A stretch of 25,113 nt of DNA from a virus: positions 1 through 25,113 of IMG/VR virus record IMGVR_UViG_3300028197_000147. One strand, written 5' to 3'. Shown one piece after another: positions 15,956-21,761 of the stretch. The first letter of the stretch is position 1; each line of letters begins with the position of its first letter. Made by a program: the position numbers and the translations under genes. A model generated the notes under the pieces. It ran no database searches and had not been told where the DNA came from. It saw nothing but the letters and a program-made list of their open reading frames with translations.

Positions 15956-16250
15956 CTTGTTCTCTTTTCATTTGTTCATCGACTAATTCCATGAGTATTT
16001 CACCCATGAGGTCGTTTAATTCACTATTATTTAGGAGTTCCTCAAGTCCAATATCTGTCTTCTGTTGCCCGTGAGGGAACCTTCTTATTGTTCTTTGGAA
16101 GTTAATATTTGGTTTACCTTCTTCGAATTGTAGCTTACCATATTGGTATACTAGTCCATCCCATTCACCACCAGTCAATTCAATAGCTGCATCTTCTTCA
16201 GATGGGTTCTCTACTACCATGTAGACTTTATTATTGAATAATTTTGGCAT
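15936..16250 (-). CDS. Conserved phage hypothetical protein, 104 aa
   Basis: The N-terminal half is strand-rich (MPKLFNNKVYMVVENPSEE, then GEWDGLVYQYGKLQF) and includes an Arg-rich segment (FQRTIRRFPHGQQ). The C-terminal third is a helical acidic tail ending MKREQDEIKTS. The start overlaps the kinase-like gene by 20 nt. It has the style of the short conserved unknowns between the lysozyme and DNA-modification genes of T4-like marine phages. No catalytic motif is seen. Confidence 0.65.
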   Translation of the reverse strand: MPKLFNNKVYMVVENPSEEDAAIELTGGEWDGLVYQYGKLQFEEGKPNINFQRTIRRFPHGQQKTDIGLEELLNNSELNDLMGEILMELVDEQMKREQDEIKTS

Positions 16251-16767
16251 ATATCTCCTCTTCTATTTTCATAGATGATTCTATTGAATCATTATCACGA
16301 ATATTTAGTTGTCCTAAAAGATTCATGTTTGTTAGTATGTTATTTATCTGTGTTCGTCTTCCCTTCAGCCATACTTCTGATTGTGTGTCTCCACGTTCTG
16401 TGTGACGATTGTGTTCTTCGGATATGTCTACTGTTAGAACGTAAACTAATGCTTCATGGTTTTGCATCAACCATTCTATGTCTACTCCTCTAAAGTATCT
16501 ATCACCTTCTATTAGAACATGTTTGTATGCAATGTTCATTGCTTCAATGAACTCTCTAAACTGTGGGATAGAACCGTGAGAGAGCTTATCAGTTCCGCCG
16601 AATGTCTCTCCCTCGGGATATTGACCGACTACTAATATGTCACCATGTTCTTGGCACTTAAATAGTTTCATCGGTTCAATTAGATTGGGTTCATCTAACC
16701 TAGAGATAAGTCTTCTCATGAGAGTTGACTTTCCCGAACATGGAACTCCACCAACCATTATAATCAT
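16231..16767 (-). CDS. P-loop NTPase, small-molecule or DNA-base kinase-like, 178 aa
   Basis: Walker A GGVPCSGKST at 6-15 is followed by a VLIEGDRYFRGVDIEWL stretch that could be the Walker B or acceptor-site region, and a C-terminal arginine pair (WLKGRRTQINNIL) suited to a lid. Size and layout match small nucleotide or hydroxymethyl-pyrimidine kinases. The start overlaps the stop of the ParB-like gene (ATGA), and the gene sits downstream of the methyltransferase and TET-like genes. By analogy with phage hypermodification operons it could phosphorylate 5-hydroxymethylcytosine in DNA; a nucleotide or RNA kinase cannot be excluded. Confidence 0.7.
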   Translation of the reverse strand: MIIMVGGVPCSGKSTLMRRLISRLDEPNLIEPMKLFKCQEHGDILVVGQYPEGETFGGTDKLSHGSIPQFREFIEAMNIAYKHVLIEGDRYFRGVDIEWLMQNHEALVYVLTVDISEEHNRHTERGDTQSEVWLKGRRTQINNILTNMNLLGQLNIRDNDSIESSMKIEEEIYAKIIQ

Positions 16768-17900
16768 AGTTCTACTATCCTTCCACTTTCATCACAATGT
16801 GGTGTTTTATCTTGAGGTATAAATCCACCCCACTGAAAGATTTCTCTGAACTTCCATTCAAGTTCCATGAAGTTAAGTCCCATCTTGTGATAGTCAAGAG
16901 AATCCGTAAATCTTCTTACACATTCTTCTATGAACCACTCGTATCTTGCAAGTGTTTCTATTCTATCAGACTTTAAAGTCATTGATGAGGGATTCTCAAC
17001 ATAACCATATAACATGATAGGTGTTTGATATTTACTATAAAGTTTCATACCATCCCACAATATCCTGTGACATGTAGTCTTCTTCTCAAAACAATAACCT
17101 AACTCAGTAACATCTTTGTTTCTTGCTCCAGCCCATCCTTTTTTAAGAGAGTTTAGAATTTGGTTTGCACCCTTACCATCTAATGGTAGAATGTTTCTGT
17201 TCTTTCCTCTTTGTCTATAGACTTTATATAGTAAACATGAAGATGATAGTTCTTGAATAGTACTCTCTGAACCATCGTCATTTACTTCCGTTACATCGAC
17301 ATAGTTGACAATCTCTTCATCTGTCTTTAAACGCATACCATCATCTGTTGATGTGATTTGTTTTAAGAATGAGATTATCTCTGCTTCGACTTCTTGATTG
17401 ATTGCATTTGCATCAATCGCTTCTACTACACCTCTAATGAAGTCAATATCTTTATTAGGTTTAGATGGTAGGTTAGTATTGTTACAAACATACTTAAATG
17501 CAATGTTGTCCTTTTGGACTGGTGCATCTTCATACACATCTACTAATAGATATTCCCAACCACTTTCCGTTGCAGCTTTGTATCTGTTGAATCCACTTCT
17601 TAGAATGAAGTTTCCATCAGCAGCGACTTGTACAAATAGTGGTTCTTCTGAATGTAACCAACCTCTGTACTTGAATGAAGTTTTAATCTCAATAACATTT
17701 TGAGTGAGATTGATTTCTTCTCTCGGTTGCAATGGTTCCCCTGTAATAGGGTCAATGATGTGAATCTTATCCTTGTGTACTACAAGTCTTTTCTTGAATT
17801 TACAAGTTTGATAAGTTTCTTTGGGTGGACATAGTTCTCGGGTGAGTTCTATATCGTAGCTCTTTTTTAAACCTGCGAACAGGTGATTTTGTGTTGTCAT
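16764..17900 (-). CDS. ParB/Srx-fold domain protein, 378 aa
   Basis: The recognisable segment is about residues 70-125: a PLFVQVAADGNFILRSGFNR stretch followed by YKAATESGWEYLLVDV. The R-x-G-x-N/H-R pattern is the nucleotide/phosphate-binding core of the ParB/sulfiredoxin fold, which occurs in partition proteins, nucleases and kinases such as SerK. Beyond residue 150 a long helical region with no known motif follows (YGYVENPSSMTLK, then an RYEWFIEECVRRF helix). As the partner of a P-loop kinase in a DNA-modification operon, a role in base modification or in guarding DNA is plausible. A 7-bp hairpin and AAGGA lie just before the ATG. Confidence 0.65.
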   Translation of the reverse strand: MTTQNHLFAGLKKSYDIELTRELCPPKETYQTCKFKKRLVVHKDKIHIIDPITGEPLQPREEINLTQNVIEIKTSFKYRGWLHSEEPLFVQVAADGNFILRSGFNRYKAATESGWEYLLVDVYEDAPVQKDNIAFKYVCNNTNLPSKPNKDIDFIRGVVEAIDANAINQEVEAEIISFLKQITSTDDGMRLKTDEEIVNYVDVTEVNDDGSESTIQELSSSCLLYKVYRQRGKNRNILPLDGKGANQILNSLKKGWAGARNKDVTELGYCFEKKTTCHRILWDGMKLYSKYQTPIMLYGYVENPSSMTLKSDRIETLARYEWFIEECVRRFTDSLDYHKMGLNFMELEWKFREIFQWGGFIPQDKTPHCDESGRIVEL

Positions 17901-17911
17901 ATTTTTTTCCT

Positions 17912-17928
17912 TATCCCTACGAGGGATA
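17912..17928 (-). promoter_or_regulatory. Hairpin in leader of ParB/Srx-like gene
   Basis: TATCCCT and AGGGATA form a perfect 7-bp stem with a 3-nt loop directly before the AAGGA ribosome binding site of the gene starting at 17900. An A-run rather than a T-run follows on the minus strand, so control of translation is likelier than termination. Confidence 0.4.
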
Positions 17929-17976
17929 TGTTATAACGTTGATGTCCAAAAGGAAACGTTCCAGTTGATACATTAT

Positions 17977-17984
17977 TATTTAGG
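17977..17984 (-). promoter_or_regulatory. Weak late-promoter-like element CCTAAATA
   Basis: CCTAAATA follows the TET-like gene's TAG stop and would transcribe the ParB-like and kinase-like genes with a leader of about 75 nt. It matches 6 of 8 positions of the late consensus. Confidence 0.3.
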
Positions 17985-17985
17985 T

Positions 17986-18987
17986 CTAGAAAAAGCTGTC
18001 GAGTGAACCTTTCTCCTCATACTTTCCAGCATGTGGGCCGATAGGATTCTCAGTCTTTCCAGCTCTCCCTTTAGTTGCAACATGTTCATCACAATATGCA
18101 ACACATGATAACCTTACTCCTTCACCAGTGATAGGTGATACACCGTGCAATTCATTTGAATCTGCAATCAGTACGTCTCCATCATCTGCTTCAATAGCAA
18201 TACCATATCTAGGGAAACATAAGTATGCACCCCCAAATTCTCCAATACGGAAGACACACATAGTTGTCATTCCGAACTCTAAATCTTTTCCATCCAAATG
18301 TGCAGACATCTTTGCAGTCCCACCAGTTGAATATTTGTTTGCAGATAAAGCTGTCATCGGTGAACCACCAATGTGATACTTCTCATCTATACATTCATCT
18401 GCAAAAGTTTTTTGTAAGTTGTATACTTCGGGAACTGCAGTCTTCAATGCTTGTTCATTGACGTTTGCAATCTGTGATAAGGTTTCAAACTTTTCTTTGT
18501 TGGATTTCTTATCCATCCATCCACTTGCCTTAATCATTCCTGTGAATCTGCCACGTTTATACCCGATTAGAACTGAATGAATCTCGTTTGCTTCTGCAAT
18601 ACGATTGAACTCACCGTTCTTCTTAAGTGGGTAGTAACTGTTTGGAGTTCTTAGGACATAGTCCTTTCCTTCGATTAATCCTTTTGCCTTCATCTCTTCA
18701 TGGTCGATAGGCCCGGCTGCATTTGCTCTCATTGTAGATGTATCATCGATAGAGAACAAAGTGTCTTTAACTGTTTGATAAGTCGTACCTGTATATGCTC
18801 TCTTTACAATACATGCAAGTAAGGTTTCACCCATGAGTGTACCATGAGGTTTATAGATTTTAATGATGTCATCCTCGACACCAATGGATGATATAACAGT
18901 ATCATAAGAATCTTCAGTAAGATACTTACCGTTCCATTCTTTGAATGTTTCTTTAAATCCTAAGTCTTTTGTTGCAGTGAATTCCAT
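17986..18987 (-). CDS. TET/JBP-type 2OG-Fe(II) dioxygenase, putative 5mC hydroxylase, 333 aa
   Basis: TET/JBP enzymes oxidise methyl groups of pyrimidines in DNA using Fe(II) and 2-oxoglutarate. The catalytic core is at about 225-300: SAHLDGKDLEF gives H230-x-D232, GGAYLCFPRYGIAIEADDGD is the typical GG...P.yG.a.....GD strand, NELHGVSP supplies H281 and GVRLSCVAY supplies R292 for 2-oxoglutarate. All metal and cosubstrate residues are present. It overlaps the C5-methyltransferase gene by 28 nt, the arrangement expected if 5mC is its substrate. The C-terminus GSLDSFF matches the polymerase C-terminus (SLDSFFG), suggesting clamp binding. Residues 1-190 form an uncharacterised N-terminal region. 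The TET assignment is family-level and the base product is not shown. Confidence 0.75.
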   Translation of the reverse strand: MEFTATKDLGFKETFKEWNGKYLTEDSYDTVISSIGVEDDIIKIYKPHGTLMGETLLACIVKRAYTGTTYQTVKDTLFSIDDTSTMRANAAGPIDHEEMKAKGLIEGKDYVLRTPNSYYPLKKNGEFNRIAEANEIHSVLIGYKRGRFTGMIKASGWMDKKSNKEKFETLSQIANVNEQALKTAVPEVYNLQKTFADECIDEKYHIGGSPMTALSANKYSTGGTAKMSAHLDGKDLEFGMTTMCVFRIGEFGGAYLCFPRYGIAIEADDGDVLIADSNELHGVSPITGEGVRLSCVAYCDEHVATKGRAGKTENPIGPHAGKYEEKGSLDSFF

Positions 18988-20234
18988 GGTTCTAATATTT
19001 GTCCTTTAATGTTTTCAACTAAGTAGTACATACACAATGGTGCTACCATCAATCCTATTCTTGCACCTTTATCATTGTAATCACCAGTCATTTTATAGTC
19101 GTTTGGTAGAGTCATTAATCTTACCATTTCTTTTGGTGTGTAAATTCTTTTACCACTGTGGTGGAAATGATTACCACCCATAAACTTAGGTTGACAACCT
19201 TGTTCAGTCAATGAATGAGCTGGTAGATGTTTAGGAACTATTCTTGACATATAGTAAGAATGTTTCTCATCTTCGGGTTTGATATGTCCTAGTGCAATGT
19301 TCTCTTGGAACCATGGTTTTACAATATGGTCTCCAATAGAGGTATATGCTTGGTTGTCTCTTTCTTTTAATACTGGTGTAAGACCTTTACATGGAACACA
19401 ACCTTCAAACTTTTCATCGGGATGAACATCAAATCCATTTACCCAATGACCTTTTGAAGAATCGTCCATGGCAGTCTCTAGATAAGCTGCATCTTTCATG
19501 TTATCTTCATCGGTTTCTAAATCATGGATTGCATCTTCTATAGATGCAAATTCTTTTACTGGGTCGGGGAATACAGATGACATGCACATCCAAGGCATTC
19601 CAATACCTTCAAGTACATCGTCACGTACACCAACCATGAATACTCTTTCTCTCTTCTGAGGTACACCATGCTGATGTCCCTTCATGATTTTCCAAGTCAC
19701 TGAGTATCCTAGTGCTTCGAAATCGTTTACCATCCTGTTTAGATGGTCTCTTGCATAGTCCATTGAAAGACCTTTCACGTTCTCACATATTATAACTTTA
19801 GGCATTAACCCTTCGGCAATCCTAATCATTTCCCATGTTAGGTCTTCAATGTTCTGTTGCTTCATACCATATGCCATCTTCTCTTGGTTCCATCCTTCTT
19901 TCTTGGAACCTGCCATAGAAAATGGTGGACAAGGTGGTGACCCATCCATGATATCTAATTCGTATTTCTTAAGTCCACTAAGCTCCATGATACCTTCTGC
20001 AGTGACTTCTTTGATGTCTCTACATTCATGTACTGTGTTAGGGAAGTTTTCTAGGTAGGTGTCAACATGTAACTGTTGGAACTCGTTCATGTAACGAACG
20101 TCACCACCTGCTAGTTTGTAACCACATGAAGAACCACCACCGCCTGCAAAGAAAGTAATGTAATTAAACTGTTTACTTTCACTGTTACGGTGAAGGTCTT
20201 CTAGATTGTATTGAAAATATTTATTATCACTCAT
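18960..20234 (-). CDS. DNA (cytosine-C5) methyltransferase, 424 aa
   Basis: Transfers methyl from S-adenosylmethionine to C5 of cytosine. Numbering from the first ATG at 20237: motif I FFAGGGGSSCGY at 29-40, motif IV GSPPCPPFS at 99-107 with catalytic C103, motif VI ENVKGL at 152-157, motif VIII HGVPQKRERVF at 190-200 and a motif-X-like ARIGLMVAP near the C-terminus. Residues about 200-370 are the target-recognition region, so the recognised sequence cannot be read off. No restriction enzyme accompanies it. I prefer the second ATG at 20234, 5 nt after GGAG; the first is only 2 nt away. The end overlaps the TET-like gene, implying coupled synthesis. Confidence 0.92.
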   Translation of the reverse strand: MSDNKYFQYNLEDLHRNSESKQFNYITFFAGGGGSSCGYKLAGGDVRYMNEFQQLHVDTYLENFPNTVHECRDIKEVTAEGIMELSGLKKYELDIMDGSPPCPPFSMAGSKKEGWNQEKMAYGMKQQNIEDLTWEMIRIAEGLMPKVIICENVKGLSMDYARDHLNRMVNDFEALGYSVTWKIMKGHQHGVPQKRERVFMVGVRDDVLEGIGMPWMCMSSVFPDPVKEFASIEDAIHDLETDEDNMKDAAYLETAMDDSSKGHWVNGFDVHPDEKFEGCVPCKGLTPVLKERDNQAYTSIGDHIVKPWFQENIALGHIKPEDEKHSYYMSRIVPKHLPAHSLTEQGCQPKFMGGNHFHHSGKRIYTPKEMVRLMTLPNDYKMTGDYNDKGARIGLMVAPLCMYYLVENIKGQILEPWNSLQQKT

Positions 20235-20243
20235 CATGACTCC

Positions 20244-20273
20244 ATTATACTATATTTAGCACAACTCTGTCAA
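20244..20273 (-). promoter_or_regulatory. Consensus sigma70 promoter of the methyltransferase-TET unit
   Basis: Perfect TTGACA (20273-20268), 18-nt spacer, perfect TATAAT (20249-20244). It is the best sigma70 match in the window. A GCTAAATA late-like element (20260-20253) lies inside the spacer. A start at +7 would fall on the first ATG, so initiation may be leaderless, or may use GGAG if the start is slightly further upstream. Confidence 0.8.
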
Positions 20274-20281
20274 GGCGATTT

Positions 20282-20809
20282 CTAAAGATTTTTCAATATA
20301 TTTTCTGGGCTTGAAGTCTCATAAGGGTCGGACTCTGCATTGTCTTGATAGCCATCTTCAATGAATGCTTTTTCAATTACACCATCGTTGATTACAACTG
20401 CATATCTCCAAGACCTATATCCAAAACCAAGATTTGATTTAGAACATTCTGCACCAATCAAGTGAGTAAACTCACCGTTACCATCGGGAAGAGGGTAAAC
20501 ATTTTTGATACCTAATGATTCGAACCATGAGTTCATTACGAATGTATCATTCACTGATACACAATAAATCTCATCAATTCCCTTTTCTCTAAACTCTTCA
20601 AATCTCTCATCAAAGCTAGGCAATTGTTGTGTTGAACATGTTGGAGTGAATGCGCCAGGCAAACCAAATACAATTACTCTTTTACCAGCAAACTGTTGTT
20701 GTGTGTCTAGTGTTACGAATTCACCATCAATTCTCTGAGGTAGGACTACTTCGGGTACTTTAGTTTCCCCTTCGATAATTTCTAATCCCATTCTTCTTTC
20801 TTCTGTCAT
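20282..20809 (-). CDS. Prx5-type peroxiredoxin, 175 aa
   Basis: A thiol peroxidase that would reduce H2O2, alkyl hydroperoxides or peroxynitrite. The peroxidatic cysteine C58 lies in FGLPGAFTPTCSTQQLPSF, with the P-x-x-x-T-x-x-C context conserved in the Prx5/AhpC-TSA superfamily. The YRSWRYAVVI stretch carries the active-site arginine. A second Cys in GAECSKSN could act as resolving residue but is not at a standard position. The frame starts at 20809 with GGAG 12 nt upstream; an internal ATG at 20791 is possible. The promoter region is bracketed by an inverted repeat. It lies next to hsp20, so both may serve stress tolerance during infection. Confidence 0.9.
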   Translation of the reverse strand: MTEERRMGLEIIEGETKVPEVVLPQRIDGEFVTLDTQQQFAGKRVIVFGLPGAFTPTCSTQQLPSFDERFEEFREKGIDEIYCVSVNDTFVMNSWFESLGIKNVYPLPDGNGEFTHLIGAECSKSNLGFGYRSWRYAVVINDGVIEKAFIEDGYQDNAESDPYETSSPENILKNL

Positions 20810-20832
20810 AATAATCTATACTCCATAATAAT

Positions 20833-20867
20833 AGATACACCTATTATATAACATAACAGGTGTATCT
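20833..20867. repeat. 10-bp inverted repeat around the prx promoter
   Basis: AGATACACCT (20833-20842) and AGGTGTATCT (20858-20867) are perfect inverted arms around a 15-nt AT-rich centre. The -10 of the prx promoter is in the centre and one arm overlaps its spacer, an operator-like layout. As RNA from hsp20 it could fold a hairpin and stop or slow transcription, but the following sequence is only ATTATTAT, a weak T-run. Confidence 0.55.
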
Positions 20868-20871
20868 GTAA
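20843..20871 (-). promoter_or_regulatory. Sigma70-type promoter of the peroxiredoxin
   Basis: TTACAG (20871-20866), 17-nt spacer, TATAAT (20848-20843). The -35 is weak, the -10 perfect. It lies almost entirely within the inverted repeat at 20833-20867. Confidence 0.5.
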
Positions 20872-20880
20872 GAGGCTTTG

Positions 20881-21318
20881 TTAAGAAATTTTGATTTTTT
20901 GGGGTTTATCTTCTTCGGGTATAATCCTTTCCAAAGATACACTCAAAATACCATTCTTCATGTCTGCACCTTTAACGACAATGTCGTCTGCAAGTGTGAA
21001 TGTTCTTTTGAATGAACGAGCTGCAAGTCCTCTATGGACGTACTCAAGGTTTTCCCCTTCCTTTTGTTTACCTTCGATATTAAGAACCTCTTTCTCTTTT
21101 GAGATTGTGATGTCCTTTTTATCAAATCCAGCTAATGCAAGTTCGATACTGAAGTTCTCTGCATCGTGTTTTACAATATTGTAAGGTGGATAGTTTGTAT
21201 TAGTCGGTGACTGATTGGCACGTTCTAATAGTTGAAGAGTTCTGTCGAACCCGATTGCGAATGGGAATGATTTCCCGAAATTGAAGACATCGAAGTCTCC
21301 GAGCTGTTTACTTGTCAT
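20881..21318 (-). CDS. hsp20: Small heat-shock protein Hsp20 (IbpA-like), 145 aa
   Basis: An ATP-independent chaperone that holds unfolding proteins. The alpha-crystallin domain spans about 45-135. It includes NFSIELALAGFDKKDI, a KEVLNIEGKQKE strand pair and the NGILSVSLER signature. The C-terminal QKIKIS contains the I-x-I anchor (IKI) that locks into neighbouring subunits. The N-terminus (NFGKSFPFAIGFDRTLQLL) resembles bacterial IbpA. AAGGAG lies about 7 nt before the ATG. Similar genes are common in marine T4-like phages. The upstream region carries a sigma32-type promoter and a UUCG hairpin, features expected of a heat-induced gene. Confidence 0.94.
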   Translation of the reverse strand: MTSKQLGDFDVFNFGKSFPFAIGFDRTLQLLERANQSPTNTNYPPYNIVKHDAENFSIELALAGFDKKDITISKEKEVLNIEGKQKEGENLEYVHRGLAARSFKRTFTLADDIVVKGADMKNGILSVSLERIIPEEDKPQKIKIS

Positions 21319-21350
21319 AGTTTTCTCCTTTATTAAGCAAGTTATGTTAT

Positions 21351-21371
21351 GTAATCCCCGAAGGCAATTAC
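21351..21371 (-). promoter_or_regulatory. Leader hairpin with UUCG tetraloop before hsp20
   Basis: On the minus strand GTAAT and ATTAC form the lower stem, a C(UUCG)G tetraloop caps it, and one G is bulged. It lies in the hsp20 leader between the sigma32-type promoter and the ribosome binding site. A thermosensor or RNA-stability role is possible; no pairing to the Shine-Dalgarno is evident within this hairpin. Confidence 0.45.
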
Positions 21372-21388
21372 AATAGTATATATAGCAT

Positions 21389-21416
21389 ATATGGGGACTG
21401 ATTTAGAAATTTCAAG
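21389..21416 (-). promoter_or_regulatory. Sigma32 (RpoH) heat-shock promoter of hsp20
   Basis: The minus strand reads CCCTTGAAA (with CTTGAAA at 21416-21410), 13 nt, then CCCCATAT (21396-21389). The E. coli sigma32 consensus is CTTGAAA, 11-16 nt, CCCCATnT, so every defined position matches. It lies about 70 nt before the hsp20 ATG, with no competing good sigma70 match. Confidence 0.75.
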
Positions 21417-21422
21417 GGGTTT

Positions 21423-21761
21423 TTACAATTTATTGCATCTTTTTGATGATTTGTTTGAAATACTTGCATTGTTAAGGACAACTAAACCCATAAGAAGGTT
21501 AATATCTCTCATGTCTTCTATACTTAATGTTTGATTGTTCTGTTCAGAAACTATTGCTGGGGCAAGTATAACAATCTTTCTTACACCCATTGTCATTACT
21601 GAAGGTCTTTCACCAAAGAGAGGATTCGTTTCAAATACACAATCGTATTGCAATCCTTTATAGGTAGTGTACATATCAAGAAGTTGAAGTGATACAAATG
21701 TACCCCATTGAAAATCAGTTATGGGTTCCTTTAATTGGAGTGTAGATAGTGACCTTTTCAC
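21423..21761 (-). CDS. Small membrane protein, DUF5658-like, about 112 aa (GTG start)
   Basis: I take the GTG at 21761 (MKRSLSTLQLKEP), with AAGGGG about 5 nt upstream and a 47-nt overlap with the cyclase. The recognisable part starts WGTFVSLQLLDMYTTYKGL and continues YDCVFETNPLFGERPS; this D-x-x-T/T ... NPL pattern resembles small membrane proteins of the DUF5658 type I recall. Two or three hydrophobic helices are visible (about 20-35, 53-66 and 83-95). A longer frame to 22022 shows a signal-peptide-like start, but it lies wholly inside the cyclase gene in another frame and is rejected. The function is unknown; its position suggests a partner of the cyclase cassette. Confidence 0.65.
   Translation of the reverse strand: MKRSLSTLQLKEPITDFQWGTFVSLQLLDMYTTYKGLQYDCVFETNPLFGERPSVMTMGVRKIVILAPAIVSEQNNQTLSIEDMRDINLLMGLVVLNNASISNKSSKRCNKL

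Noticed and set aside
16764-17900. Plasmid-type ParB partition role
   Set aside because: No ParA, no helix-turn-helix and no parS-like repeats are seen; the ParB/Srx fold is shared with other enzymes.
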